DNA from: an uncultured Lachnospiraceae bacterium
GTDB taxonomy: Bacteria > Bacillota_A > Clostridia > Lachnospirales > Lachnospiraceae
Direction of reading: 5' to 3'
Assembly: GCA_910577835.1 (NCBI GenBank)
Contig: CAJTOU010000001.1
Location: 108,328-172,327, forward strand
DNA: 64,000 bases
In this document: positions 17,787 to 27,163 of the stretch, piece by piece
How positions within the stretch are numbered: the stretch's first letter is position 1
Layout: each line of letters begins with the position of its first letter
The notes under the pieces: model-generated
The model's input: the letters and a program-made list of their open reading frames with translations, nothing else
What the model was told of the DNA's origin: nothing
The model's database searches: none
Position numbers and translations under genes: made by a program

Positions 17787-19071
17787 AAATATTAAACCCC
17801 TGTATAATGGAAAACATCAACAACGTGGATACCAGTGAGCTTCCGCCATAGCTTATCAGAGGAAGCGTTACGCCCGTAGACGGAATCAGTTTAACTGCGC
17901 CGCCTACTGTCAAGAATACCTGTACTCCATAAATTATAGCCATGCCAAAGCACGTCAGTTTATAGAAATTATCATTACATTTAAAACATATTTTTATCAT
18001 AATCACAAAAGTGTGAAAACATAGTAAAATCAGTGCCAGAGCAAAGAAACCGCCCATTTCTTCCGATATTGCGGAAAAAATAAAGTCCTGCTCCGCGACA
18101 GGAATCAGATTTGGATTGCCGTCATACAGCCCCATTCCAAATAGAGAACCTGTTCCGATTGCAAAAATAGACTGGGCAATCTGATAACCGCTTCCGTCGA
18201 TAATCGGCCATGGATTTATCCATGCTGCCACCCGTACCTGTACATGAGAAAATAGAAAATACGCAGCAGCAGATGCCGCCGAGCCGGCCAGCAGTCCAGC
18301 CAGTAAAAGAAGCTTCCGCCCTGTGGCAGCATAAATCATAAACAGATATGCGAGACAGAAAATCAGCGCGCTTCCAAGGTCCTTTGAAAGAACCAGAATT
18401 ATCACATGTACAGCGCATAAAGCAGAGGTAATCAGGAGCTTTCGGATGGAAATATTCTGATATAACATTCCTGCAATAAACATTGGATATGTAATTTTTA
18501 TAAATTCAGAAGGCTGTACGGAGATAATTCCAAGATCAATCGACAGTTTTGCCCCATAGGTAACGTTTCCTGCAATAAAAACAACAAGAAGCAGAACGAT
18601 TCCAAACGCGGCATAGGAATAATAGTATTTTCGAAGAATACTTATCTTTGACATCAGATATGGAACAATTAATGTAATAATCAATGTGGCGGCTCCCATA
18701 ATAAACTGACGCAAAGCTTTTGTATAGGAGATTCTTAAAAGTATAACAGAGCCAATGGACATCATCAGCCATATATTTGTAAGCAAAAATTTATTTGATT
18801 TTGGATATATTTTACAGCAGACAAAAACAATAATTAACAGTATCACATATGTAACAGCACAGAGAATCAGTCCGTTGACAGATTTTGTCTTTAAAAACCC
18901 TGTCACGGAATACATAGAATATATTATGGTAATAATTGCGGATTCACAGTAAAACAGCCTGCGCTTCTGCTGTCTGCTGATATTACCGACAGCACGAAAC
19001 GCGAGCATCATATAGATACATATAAAAAGAATGGAGGTATATCTTGTGATTGCTGAAAAAATATTAATCAT
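17719..19071 (-). CDS. FtsW/RodA/SpoVE-family peptidoglycan polymerase
   Basis: 450 residues with about ten membrane segments. SEDS-family hallmarks: VQPSEFIKITYPMF, LSKDLGSALIFCLAYLF, GLYDGNPNLIPVAEQDFIF, SEEMGGFFALALIL and LPLISYGGSS. SEDS proteins polymerise lipid II into glycan strands, with a class B PBP as partner; the next gene supplies one. Whether it serves division, elongation or the spore cortex cannot be told. The short extra N-terminal helices (MINIFSAITRYTSILF) are like the actinobacterial-type and Clostridial FtsW. It follows the U32 gene by 3 bp. Confidence 0.93.
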   Translation of the reverse strand: MINIFSAITRYTSILFICIYMMLAFRAVGNISRQQKRRLFYCESAIITIIYSMYSVTGFLKTKSVNGLILCAVTYVILLIIVFVCCKIYPKSNKFLLTNIWLMMSIGSVILLRISYTKALRQFIMGAATLIITLIVPYLMSKISILRKYYYSYAAFGIVLLLVVFIAGNVTYGAKLSIDLGIISVQPSEFIKITYPMFIAGMLYQNISIRKLLITSALCAVHVIILVLSKDLGSALIFCLAYLFMIYAATGRKLLLLAGLLAGSAASAAAYFLFSHVQVRVAAWINPWPIIDGSGYQIAQSIFAIGTGSLFGMGLYDGNPNLIPVAEQDFIFSAISEEMGGFFALALILLCFHTFVIMIKICFKCNDNFYKLTCFGMAIIYGVQVFLTVGGAVKLIPSTGVTLPLISYGGSSLVSTLLMFSIIQGFNIYDKESKTETGISAGKNESKKIK

Positions 19072-19074
19072 AAA

Positions 19075-21567
19075 TTACAAAACCCCTTTTCTGAAATGTC
19101 CTCTGGTAAATATCTCAACATCCCTATATTTACCGGAATTACATTCCGTGTTATAGGTGAAAATCTTCAGAATTTTTTCCATTTCTTCTCTACTTTCAAA
19201 TGTAAAATTCAGCCGGAAGGAAGCCGGATTCAGATTGCAAACTGTCGTGAAATCTCCAAGCAGTGACAGTGGCTTTGGATGATAAATCACATTATAGCAA
19301 AACCTGCAAACATTGACAACTTTTAACATACTGCCTGTGTGCTCCCTGAGATAACATTCTTCTTTGGCAGATTTTTTATCACATTTATTTATGGTCTTTT
19401 TAATACAGTTTGCAGTCAGCATTACTGGTATATATCCGTAAATATCCAGTTCTCCGTTTTCCATTCCAAGCTCCTCAAGCTCATCAATGTTTAATTCACT
19501 TGAATAATGAATAAGAACGGGCTTTAGAGATTCCAGATAGCTGCGGGTACGTTTATTATAACAGTAAATTCCGCTGTCAAATATAAAATTTTTATGAAAA
19601 AAACATTTATCAAATGAACATATATAAAAATATTCTTCCAAATTTCGCAATACAAATCCGCTGATATACTCACTTTTATAGAACCAAAGATTTTTTTCAA
19701 ACTCCTTTTTGGCTTCTGTTCTGAAAATATATGGAAGAGCACAAAAAAATTTTTTACTATTATTATAAGCAGCTTCTGCCATTTTAGACATTTCTTCACA
19801 GGAAAATAGTGATGTTTCTATATAAATCTGTTGTACTACATCAGAAGAAATGGCGCATAAAAATTGTTCATGGGTAGAAATCAGTACTGATACCATAAAC
19901 TTGGCGCAATTTTTCTTTGACGGCCTTTCTCTGTTTTTTATATCAGTTTCCTGTGAAACAGTTTGTTCTATGCTTCTTTTGGGAAGTTCTCTCTTGTAAC
20001 TGTCCAGAATTTTTTGTCTGAGAGATTGTATTGCCTCACGTTTCAGTCTGTTTAATTCCTTTACCGGAACAAAAAGAGCATCGTTGCAGATAACATCGAG
20101 CTTTTGAAAGAAAAACTCCGTTTCTCCTGTTTTCATCAGCCTTTTTGTTATTTCCTCTTTTGATAACGGACTGTTTTTTGCCTTTGAAACAGCATAAGTA
20201 CTGGCAGAGGCTTTTATGTCACCGGAACACACTGTCAGACATGCCGTACCTTCCCATAATTCAGCCGTTCCGGTTATGGGATATTGAGTATCGGACATGT
20301 ATTTTTCTTCTATTTCCTGAATCAGCCAATTGCTTCGAATACGAAATACATATAAAGAATTTAATATAGATTTTCTGAGTGTGAAACCATCCTGAAATTT
20401 ATTATATATATTAAAGCGAGTTCCTTTTTTGAGGTTTTCTTTTAGTGTATAATTACAATAGCTGCTTCTTTTTATGTTATCGCTGTTAAAGTCAAAAGAT
20501 AATACGTCTCCTTTATTTAGTGGAATTGTATTTTTTATGCAAATCGTATTTTTATCTATATTTTCGATTTTTCCTATATTTACTCCGCAATGATTGGGTC
20601 TCTCCAGAGATATCATGTCTTTTCCGTTATGCTGCCTGTAATATCCTTCTGTAAAGCCTCCTCTGTTGTAAATTTCCTTTAAAAATTCAATATCCCTTGT
20701 ATCCACTTTGTAGCAGTCTTTTCCTCTGCTGTAATATAAATCTATATATTTTCGGTACATAGCGGTCACGCTGGCTACATATTCAGGTTTTTTCATTCTT
20801 CCTTCTATTTTTAAAGAAAACACTCCTGCTTCTAATATATCAGGAATCAGCTCCAGTGTACATAAATCCTTTGGACTCAGTATATACTTTTGTGATTCCG
20901 GATTCAGACATGTTTCTTCAATTATTTTTTTGCTTGTCAGCACGTCGTATGCAAGCCTGCATGGCTGCGCACAACATCCCCTGTTTCCGCTTCTTCTTCC
21001 AATCATGCTGCTTAACAGACATTGACCAGAATAAGAATAACACAGGGCACCATGCACAAAGCACTCGATTTCAAGTCCTGTTGTTTTATAAATATCCGAT
21101 ATTTCCTCTAAAGACAGCTCCCTTGCAGTCACAATTCTTGTTACTCCCAGAGATTTTAATTCCTTTGCCTGAAAGGCGCCGGTTACATTCATCTGTGTAC
21201 TGACATGAATGGGAAGCTCCGGAAAACTGCAGCGAAGAAACAAAAGAACCCCCATATCCTGCACAATCACCGCATCCAATCCTGCCTGATAAGCAGGAAG
21301 AAGATAGTCAAACAGTTCCTTCTCCAGCTCCCTTTCTTTCAAAAGGGTATTTACAGTGAGATAAAACCGTTTTCCACGTATATGGGAATAATAAATCGCT
21401 TCGATTAATTCATCTTTTTCAAAATTTACCGTCTGCCTTGCTCCAAATCTTTCGCCGCCTGCATAAACGGCGTCGGCTCCTGCCTCATAGGCTGCCTTCA
21501 TACACTCAAAAGAACCTGCCGGCGCAAGTATTTCACATTTTAAACTGTTTTTTAAATTATGACTCAT
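19075..21567 (-). CDS. U32 family peptidase-like protein
   Basis: 830 residues from the ATG at 21567; a TTG start 12 codons earlier is less likely. The U32 core begins CEILAPAGSFECMKAAYEAG, includes HVSTQMNVTGAFQAKELK, and the family pattern ECFVHGALCYSYSGQCLLSS at about 174-193, followed by RRSGNRGCCAQPCRLAY with cluster-binding cysteines. After about 380 residues comes a long C-terminal region with a second domain found in full-length U32/RlhA-like proteins. Some U32 members act in RNA hydroxylation or ubiquinone synthesis rather than proteolysis, so 'peptidase' is a historic label. It overlaps zapA by 11 bp in the ruvAB operon. Confidence 0.9.
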   Translation of the reverse strand: MSHNLKNSLKCEILAPAGSFECMKAAYEAGADAVYAGGERFGARQTVNFEKDELIEAIYYSHIRGKRFYLTVNTLLKERELEKELFDYLLPAYQAGLDAVIVQDMGVLLFLRCSFPELPIHVSTQMNVTGAFQAKELKSLGVTRIVTARELSLEEISDIYKTTGLEIECFVHGALCYSYSGQCLLSSMIGRRSGNRGCCAQPCRLAYDVLTSKKIIEETCLNPESQKYILSPKDLCTLELIPDILEAGVFSLKIEGRMKKPEYVASVTAMYRKYIDLYYSRGKDCYKVDTRDIEFLKEIYNRGGFTEGYYRQHNGKDMISLERPNHCGVNIGKIENIDKNTICIKNTIPLNKGDVLSFDFNSDNIKRSSYCNYTLKENLKKGTRFNIYNKFQDGFTLRKSILNSLYVFRIRSNWLIQEIEEKYMSDTQYPITGTAELWEGTACLTVCSGDIKASASTYAVSKAKNSPLSKEEITKRLMKTGETEFFFQKLDVICNDALFVPVKELNRLKREAIQSLRQKILDSYKRELPKRSIEQTVSQETDIKNRERPSKKNCAKFMVSVLISTHEQFLCAISSDVVQQIYIETSLFSCEEMSKMAEAAYNNSKKFFCALPYIFRTEAKKEFEKNLWFYKSEYISGFVLRNLEEYFYICSFDKCFFHKNFIFDSGIYCYNKRTRSYLESLKPVLIHYSSELNIDELEELGMENGELDIYGYIPVMLTANCIKKTINKCDKKSAKEECYLREHTGSMLKVVNVCRFCYNVIYHPKPLSLLGDFTTVCNLNPASFRLNFTFESREEMEKILKIFTYNTECNSGKYRDVEIFTRGHFRKGVL

Positions 21568-22045
21568 CCGTTTCGTCTGATTCCTCCTGTTCTGGCAGAA
21601 CAATACTTTCCTTCTTTGAAGCTATGGCAGCATCCATAATATTTTTTGTACTCTCAAGCTCTGCTCCCAACCGAATATTCTCCTTTTCCTGTTCGGAAAG
21701 CTTGTCTCTGAGCATTGTCATTTCTCTTTCAAGAGTATCGATTTTCAATCTTGCATCTGCCAGCTCATGTTTTACATCATAAAGCTGTCTGTCTCTTGAC
21801 TCCGAGGTATTTTCTATTGAATCTGCCTGTTTTTTTACCTTGAAATAATCATCTGCAAGATTAATACAGAGAAGTGTGTTTTTCATTTCGGGATTCAGTC
21901 TTGTATAGCTTTCCTGTTCTGCAAAAGAATTGATTTTATTATTGATATAAGATGCAATCTTTTGCAGATATTCTTCACTTTCATAACCGCTTAGTCGATA
22001 TACTTTTCCGTTAATTATTACTTCAACATCGTTTTTGATAGACAT
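21557..22045 (-). CDS. zapA: Cell division protein ZapA
   Basis: 162 residues. The N-terminal ZapA domain reads NDVEVIINGKVYRLSGYESEEY, then IASYINNKI. A long coiled coil follows (about 65-145, rich in Leu/Glu/Lys heptads), longer than in E. coli ZapA. ZapA bundles FtsZ filaments at the division site. It sits between ruvB and the U32 gene and overlaps the U32 start by 11 bp. The order ruvA-ruvB-zapA-U32 is one I recall from other Clostridia. Confidence 0.9.
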   Translation of the reverse strand: MSIKNDVEVIINGKVYRLSGYESEEYLQKIASYINNKINSFAEQESYTRLNPEMKNTLLCINLADDYFKVKKQADSIENTSESRDRQLYDVKHELADARLKIDTLEREMTMLRDKLSEQEKENIRLGAELESTKNIMDAAIASKKESIVLPEQEESDETDES

Positions 22046-22063
22046 ACAACTCCTCCATGTTTT

Positions 22064-23074
22064 TTATTCTTCCTCTTGATTGTACGGAAATCCAAGATGC
22101 TGACAGGCCAGCCGTGTTACCATTCTTCCTCTTGGAGTACGGATAATAAAACCGTTTTTAATTAAATACGGCTCATAGACATCCTCCAGTGTTCCGGAAT
22201 CTTCGCCCACAGCAGCAGCCAGAGTATCCAATCCAACTGGTCCATTGTCAAATTTTTTAATAATGGTTTCCAAAATCGTGCGGTCGCCATTATCAAGACC
22301 ATATTTATCAACATCCAGCAAGTTCAGTGAAAATTCTGCTACCTTATGTGTAATATTACCATCATATTTTACCTGTGCAAAATCACGGACTCTTTTTAAA
22401 AGTCTGTTGGCCAGTCGTGGGGTTCCTCTTGAACGCCTTGCGATTTCCTCGGCTCCTCCGGAGTCAATTTTTACACCCAGAACATCTGCTGAACGGCAGA
22501 TAATCTGTGAGAGCTGTTCTACACTGTAAAATTCCAGTCTGTTTATTACACCAAACCGGTCTCTCAGCGGAGCTGTCAAAAGCCCTGCTCTTGTGGTGGC
22601 GCCTACAAGGGTAAACTTTGGCAAGTCCAGACGTATAGAGCGGGCAGCAGCACCTTTTCCAATCACAATATCAATCGCATAATCCTCCATGGCAGGATAC
22701 AATACTTCCTCTACCTGTCTGTTCAGGCGGTGAATTTCATCAATAAAAAGGACATCTCCTTCTCTCAGGTTATTTAAAATGGCCGCTATTTCACCGGGTT
22801 TTTCTATTGCAGGACCACTTGTAATCTTGATATTTACGCCCATTTCCTCTGCAATAATACATGCGAGTGTAGTTTTTCCAAGACCGGGAGGACCATAAAA
22901 TAAAACGTGGTCCAGTGATTCCTTTCTTGATTTTGCCGCTTCTATGTAAATCTTCAGATTGCTTTTTACCTTATCCTGTCCAATATATTCATTTAATTTT
23001 GAAGGTCTTAAATTACTTTCCATCACAGATTCTTCGTTAGAGGAAAGCTCTGTATTTATAATTCTTTTTTCCAT
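22064..23074 (-). CDS. ruvB: Holliday junction helicase RuvB
   Basis: 336 residues, the usual length. LRPSKLNEYIGQ is the family start; Walker A GPPGLGKT at 61-68, Walker B LFIDEIHRL, sensor VGATTRAGLL, arginine finger region PLRDRFG, and a C-terminal winged helix ending TPRGRMVTRLACQHLG. RuvB hexamers drive branch migration at Holliday junctions with RuvA. It follows ruvA by 38 bp. No ruvC is nearby; recU is elsewhere in the window and is the expected resolvase in Firmicutes. Confidence 0.97.
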   Translation of the reverse strand: MEKRIINTELSSNEESVMESNLRPSKLNEYIGQDKVKSNLKIYIEAAKSRKESLDHVLFYGPPGLGKTTLACIIAEEMGVNIKITSGPAIEKPGEIAAILNNLREGDVLFIDEIHRLNRQVEEVLYPAMEDYAIDIVIGKGAAARSIRLDLPKFTLVGATTRAGLLTAPLRDRFGVINRLEFYSVEQLSQIICRSADVLGVKIDSGGAEEIARRSRGTPRLANRLLKRVRDFAQVKYDGNITHKVAEFSLNLLDVDKYGLDNGDRTILETIIKKFDNGPVGLDTLAAAVGEDSGTLEDVYEPYLIKNGFIIRTPRGRMVTRLACQHLGFPYNQEEE

Positions 23075-23112
23075 TTTTCCGCCTCTGCTCTTCTATTTAT
23101 TGATTTCTGACA

Positions 23113-23715
23113 CTATATCATTTTTTTCAAGGCAAGCTTCAACAAATCCTCAACTGTGGTTTTCTCTGTAATTTCACACCTCCGAACGGCCTTCATAGCT
23201 TCTGTCTGAGAATATCCAAGAGCTGCCAGTGCCAGCGCCGCCTCCTTCATAATATCTGCCTGTCCTTCAGAAATATCAGATATTTCTGCATTTTCTGATG
23301 CATCCAAAATATCTTCCAGTTTCAGTTTGTCCTTTAATTCCAGAATAACCTTCTGTGCTGTCTTCGCACCGACACCGGGAGCCTTTGAAATGGCTTTACT
23401 GTCACCTGACATTACCGCATAACGAAGGTCATTACCTGACATCACGCTTAATATGGAAAGACCGGCCTTTGGACCTATGCCGCTGACAGTAATCAAAAGC
23501 TTAAATATTTTTAAATCGTCCCTTGTCAGAAACCCATAAAGCTGCATGGCATCCTCCCGAACATTCAGATATGTGTAAAGTTTTACTTCACTGCCCGCGG
23601 ATAACTGCGCTTGTACCATTGATGATGTAAAAATGCGATAGCCAATGCCATTGTTTTCAAGAATAACAGCTTCTTCCGTAATATCAGTAACTTTTCCTTT
23701 TATAAAAGCAATCAT
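23113..23715 (-). CDS. ruvA: Holliday junction DNA-binding protein RuvA
   Basis: 200 residues. Domain I (MIAFIKGKVTDITEEAVILENNGIGY), helix-hairpin-helix motifs in domain II (LLITVSGIGPKAGLSIL and ISKAPGVGAKTAQKVIL) and a C-terminal domain III (about 150-200, AALALAALGYSQTEA) that contacts RuvB. It is first in the operon, behind a sigmaA-type promoter. Confidence 0.97.
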   Translation of the reverse strand: MIAFIKGKVTDITEEAVILENNGIGYRIFTSSMVQAQLSAGSEVKLYTYLNVREDAMQLYGFLTRDDLKIFKLLITVSGIGPKAGLSILSVMSGNDLRYAVMSGDSKAISKAPGVGAKTAQKVILELKDKLKLEDILDASENAEISDISEGQADIMKEAALALAALGYSQTEAMKAVRRCEITEKTTVEDLLKLALKKMI

Positions 23716-23779
23716 AATCTTTCTCCATCAATAATATGTCAATTGGTAATAATAATCAGCCAATAATAAGATATGATAT

Positions 23780-23808
23780 ATTTTACCACTAACCGAACAT
23801 ATCTTCAA
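23780..23808 (-). promoter_or_regulatory. SigmaA-type promoter of ruvAB
   Basis: On the reverse strand TTGAAG (23803-23808) and TAAAAT (23780-23785) are 17 bp apart, about 65 bp before the ruvA start and just after the pckA terminator. No LexA-like box was recognised. Confidence 0.55.
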
Positions 23809-23845
23809 TACAAAAATTTTCAACCTGTTTAGAATTTCAATCTGA

Positions 23846-23888
23846 TAAAAAAAGCGCTCAGATGTTAGGCTTTTTCTGAGCGCCTTTT
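23846..23888 (-). terminator. pckA terminator
   Basis: On the reverse strand GGCGCTCAG and CTGAGCGCT pair (with an A-rich loop between), followed by seven T. It lies about 40 bp after the pckA stop codon. Confidence 0.85.
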
Positions 23889-23925
23889 ATAATCCGGTTA
23901 AATTTTCCGTTCTCTAAAAATTGAT

Positions 23926-25530
23926 TTATTTCTGAGGACCAGCAGCAACCAGTGCTTTTCCAGCCGGATTGCCTTCATATTTACCAAAGTTCTTAATAAA
24001 TCTGTCAGCCAAATCATTTGCCTTGGTTTCCCATTCAGATGCATCTGTATAGGTATCACGAGGGTCAAGAATATTGGTATCTACGCCATTAAGCTCAGTA
24101 GGAATCTCAAAATTGAAGATTGGAAGCTGTTTTGTTGGTGCATTGTTGATATCGCCGTTTAAAATTGCGTCGATAATGCCGCGGGTATCACGAATCGAGA
24201 TACGCTTACCACTTCCATTCCATCCTGTATTTACAAGATATGCTTTTGCACCGCTCTTTTCCATTCTCTTTACAAGCTCTTCTGCATATTTTGTAGGATG
24301 CAGCTCTAAGAATGCCTGTCCAAAGCATGCTGAGAAGGTAGGTGTAGGCTCTGTAATACCGCGCTCTGTACCAGCAAGCTTTGCAGTAAATCCTGACAGG
24401 AAATAATACTGTGTTTGCTCCGGTGTAAGAATAGATACCGGAGGAAGTACGCCAAACGCATCTGCTGACAGGAAGATTACATTCTTTGCTGCCGGTGCAG
24501 AAGAAATAGGACGTACAATATTCTCTATATGATTAATCGGATAAGAAACACGGGTATTCTCTGTTACGCTCTTGTCATCAAAGTCAATCTTTCCTTCTGC
24601 ATCTAATGTAACATTCTCAAGAAGAGCATCACGCTTGATTGCATTATAGATATCAGGCTCGGAATCTTTATCCAGATTAATAACCTTTGCATAACATCCA
24701 CCTTCAAAGTTAAATACGCCGTTATCATCCCATCCGTGCTCGTCATCACCAATCAGAAGACGCTTCGGGTCAGTAGATAAAGTGGTCTTTCCTGTACCTG
24801 AAAGTCCGAAGAAGATAGCTGTATTTTCGCCGTTCATATCTGTATTTGCAGAACAGTGCATAGAAGCGATACCCTTTAATGGAAGGTAGTAATTCATCAT
24901 GGAGAAGATACCCTTCTTCATCTCACCGCCATACCATGTATTAAGAATAACCTGTTCACGGCTTGTAATGTTGAATACAACTGCTGTTTCAGAATTCAGT
25001 CCCAGTTCCTTGTAGTTTTCAACCTTTGCCTTTGAAGCGTTGTATACAACAAAATCAGGCTTAAAGTTTGCAAGCTCTTCTTCAGTAGGAAGAATAAACA
25101 TATTTTCAATAAAATGAGCCTGCCATGCTACTTCAACAATAAAACGAACTGACATACGTGTGTCATGGTTTGCGCCACAGAATGCATCTACTACAAAAAG
25201 TCTCTTGCCTGAAAGCTCTTTCAGAGCGATATCTTTTACTACATTCCATGTTTCCTGTGAAGCCGGATGATTGTCATTCTTATACTCGTCAGAAGTCCAC
25301 CATACAGTATCCTTGGAATTCTCATCTTCAACAATGAACTTGTCTTTTGGTGAACGGCCTGTGTAAATTCCTGTCATTACATTAACTGCACCGAGCTCGC
25401 TGACCTGACCTTTCTCATAGCCTTCCAAATTTGGCTTTGTTTCTTCTTCAAATAACATTTCATAAGATGGGTTGTGTACGATTTCTGTAACACCTGTAAT
25501 ACCGTACTTAGTTAAATCAATTTCTGCCAT
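23926..25530 (-). CDS. pckA: Phosphoenolpyruvate carboxykinase (ATP)
   Basis: 534 residues, normal length. GIYTGRSPKDKFIV at the N-terminus, the kinase P-loop GLSGTGKTTLS (about 243-253), the metal site LLIGDDEHGW, and RVSYPINHI. It interconverts oxaloacetate plus ATP with PEP plus CO2; in gut fermenters it often runs toward oxaloacetate. GGAGAT precedes the ATG and a TTGCAT-17-TATAAT promoter lies upstream. It is monocistronic, with its own terminator, and its upstream region carries the palindrome-bounded repeats. Confidence 0.97.
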   Translation of the reverse strand: MAEIDLTKYGITGVTEIVHNPSYEMLFEEETKPNLEGYEKGQVSELGAVNVMTGIYTGRSPKDKFIVEDENSKDTVWWTSDEYKNDNHPASQETWNVVKDIALKELSGKRLFVVDAFCGANHDTRMSVRFIVEVAWQAHFIENMFILPTEEELANFKPDFVVYNASKAKVENYKELGLNSETAVVFNITSREQVILNTWYGGEMKKGIFSMMNYYLPLKGIASMHCSANTDMNGENTAIFFGLSGTGKTTLSTDPKRLLIGDDEHGWDDNGVFNFEGGCYAKVINLDKDSEPDIYNAIKRDALLENVTLDAEGKIDFDDKSVTENTRVSYPINHIENIVRPISSAPAAKNVIFLSADAFGVLPPVSILTPEQTQYYFLSGFTAKLAGTERGITEPTPTFSACFGQAFLELHPTKYAEELVKRMEKSGAKAYLVNTGWNGSGKRISIRDTRGIIDAILNGDINNAPTKQLPIFNFEIPTELNGVDTNILDPRDTYTDASEWETKANDLADRFIKNFGKYEGNPAGKALVAAGPQK

Positions 25531-25582
25531 ATTACTAATCTCCTTTTTTCTTCTTTTTTCACTTCACGAGAAGTCACAGTCT

Positions 25583-25611
25583 ATTATAACTGCTTTATTT
25601 CTATAATGCAA
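25583..25611 (-). promoter_or_regulatory. pckA promoter
   Basis: On the reverse strand TTGCAT (25606-25611) and TATAAT (25583-25588) are separated by 17 bp, about 53 bp before the pckA start. Confidence 0.75.
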
Positions 25612-25667
25612 GTAAAATTTTCCATTGAAGAGAAAGGAAAGATTTAAAAAAAGGGTGTATACATGAC

Positions 25668-25825
25668 GCAGAAGAGGAGCATATGCTTTTTTTCAGACAT
25701 CGCTCCCACTCCTATTCAAACGTAATGGTACTAAACTCACAGTACTTCTCCCTCTGGTCGAAATACTGTTCGCTAAGTACCAACGTTTTCATATGGTCTG
25801 AAAAAAGCATATGCTCCTCTTCTGC
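25668..25825 (-). repeat. Palindrome-bounded repeat, copy A
   Basis: Outer arms 25668-25698 and 25796-25825 are inverted repeats of about 30 bp (GCAGAAGAGGAGCATATGC then a T run and CAGAC), complementary except for a one-base difference in the T run. They enclose a 97-nt core (25699-25795). Read on the reverse strand, the core starts CATATGAAAACG and ends GAGCGAT, and can fold as stems AACGT/ACGTT, GGTACT/AGTACC and CAGTATTT/AAGTACTG around a 13-nt loop CGACCAGAGGGAG. The same core occurs in copy B with wholly different arms. It lies between the yqeG 3' end and the pckA promoter. Not recognised by name. Confidence 0.85.
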
Positions 25826-25896
25826 TGTAATTCAAAACTCCTTCTATTGTTATATCAAAATCAAAAAGTAAAATTTTTTATGAAGCACAGTATCAA

Positions 25897-26045
25897 AAGG
25901 AAACTGACTGTTTATTATGGACCATATGAAAACGCCGGCACTTAACGAACAGTGCTTCGACCAGAGGGAGAAGTGCTGTGAGTTTAGTACCGTTGCGTTT
26001 GAATTGGAGCAAGAGCGATGTCCATAATAAACAGTCAGTTTCCTT
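25897..26045 (+). repeat. Palindrome-bounded repeat, copy B
   Basis: Perfect 26-bp arms, 25897-25922 (AAGGAAACTGACTGTTTATT then ATGGAC) and 26020-26045, enclose a 97-nt core (25923-26019) in the opposite orientation to copy A. About 84 of 97 core bases match. The CGACCAGAGGGAG loop is identical. The stem AACGC/GCGTT replaces copy A's AACGT/ACGTT, a compensatory pair change; the CAGT..TT stem changes only through G-T and G-C alternatives. The GAC/GTC next to the core is shared by both copies and may belong to it. It ends 27 bp from the yqeG stop codon. Confidence 0.85.
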
Positions 26046-26072
26046 CTGATTATGTCACTCTCCCACAACTCC

Positions 26073-26579
26073 TCACCCTTCCTTCTTAACCTTCCTCCCA
26101 TACTCCCACAAAACTATTTTCTCCAAATACCTCTTCAATACAATCTGTATCTCCTCCTTCGGATGAATCGGCTTTACCAGAATCGTATACATATTCGCCC
26201 GATTTGCTCCATAAACATCCGTAAAAAGCTGGTCTCCCACAAACAACGAATTTGTAATATCTGTTCCCATAATCTCCATTGCTCTTTTATAATTTTTCAC
26301 TGACGGTTTGTGAGCATCAAAAATATACTTCGAACCTACCTCCTTTGCAAACGGTTTTACTCTGGGTTCCTTATTATTTGAAATTAAACAGGTGTGAAAT
26401 CCTATTTTTCTCAATCTGTCAAATAATTCCTGCGCACGCTTGTCTGCCGGCATTCCGTGTGGTACAAGAGTATTATCAATATCAAACAAAACTCCTCTGT
26501 ATCCTTGTTCATAAAGTGCTTCAAAGTCAATCTCATACGTGCTGTCTGCACATTCCTTTGGATAAAAAATACCAAACAT
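26073..26579 (-). CDS. yqeG: YqeG-family HAD IIIA phosphatase
   Basis: 168 residues. HAD motif I is FDIDNTLVPHG, motif II LISNN, and motif III/IV KPSVKNY with VGDQLFTDVYGANR. The short cap-less form matches YqeG of Firmicutes, related to mitochondrial PGP phosphatases; activity and substrate are not established here. YqeG often lies near sporulation or ribosome-assembly genes. The ribosome site is weak. It is the gene nearest the copy B repeat. Confidence 0.92.
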   Translation of the reverse strand: MFGIFYPKECADSTYEIDFEALYEQGYRGVLFDIDNTLVPHGMPADKRAQELFDRLRKIGFHTCLISNNKEPRVKPFAKEVGSKYIFDAHKPSVKNYKRAMEIMGTDITNSLFVGDQLFTDVYGANRANMYTILVKPIHPKEEIQIVLKRYLEKIVLWEYGRKVKKEG

Positions 26580-26656
26580 AATATTTGTCCTCTTATAATA
26601 TTTGTCCTCTTAATAATGTCTTTTAATAATTATCTCTTATTCTGTAACTTATCAAA

Positions 26657-27109
26657 TTATTCCAAAAGTTTCTTAAGTTCATCCATAAATGTATTGACAT
26701 CTTTAAATTCCCGATAAACCGAAGCAAATCTCACATATGCCACAGAATCATAATCCTTCAGCTTATTCATTACGATTTCTCCGATTTCCCGACTAGAAAC
26801 CTCTCTGTTTACTTCTACATTAAAAATAACATTCTCAATTTCATCTACCATTTTTTGTATCTGTTCATAAGAAATAGAACGCTTATGACAGGCCCTTACA
26901 ATGGCAGATTCTATTTTTTCCCGCTCATAGGCTTCTCTGCTGTTGTCTTTTTTTATTACAATCAACGGAAGCGTTTCTATCTTTTCATATGTAGTAAAAC
27001 GCTTTCCGCAGACATCGCACTGCCGTCTGCGTCTTATGGAATTATTTTCTTCAGATGGTCTTGAATCAATTACTCTTGTATTTTCTTTATTGCAATATGG
27101 ACATTTCAC
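26657..27109 (-). CDS. nrdR: Transcriptional repressor NrdR
   Basis: 150 residues. The N-terminal zinc ribbon is MKCPYC...RVIDSRPSEENNSIRRRR with CDVCGKRFTTYE; an ATP-cone domain follows (LPLIVIKKDNSREAYEREKI). NrdR senses dATP/ATP and represses ribonucleotide reductase genes by binding NrdR boxes. No nrd gene is in the window. It lies between ylmC and yqeG. Confidence 0.97.
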   Translation of the reverse strand: MKCPYCNKENTRVIDSRPSEENNSIRRRRQCDVCGKRFTTYEKIETLPLIVIKKDNSREAYEREKIESAIVRACHKRSISYEQIQKMVDEIENVIFNVEVNREVSSREIGEIVMNKLKDYDSVAYVRFASVYREFKDVNTFMDELKKLLE

Positions 27110-27163
27110 TTTCGGTTCCTCCGCTGTTTCTTTTCTGCTATTGTAACGTATTTTTTGGCTTTG

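Noticed and set aside
18122..18418. Extra cysteine-rich reading frame inside ftsW/rodA
   Set aside because: Different frame of a well-conserved membrane protein; no ribosome site.
25668..26045. Retron or diversity-generating element
   Set aside because: Hairpin-rich repeats suggested it, but no reverse transcriptase or variable-protein gene lies in the window.
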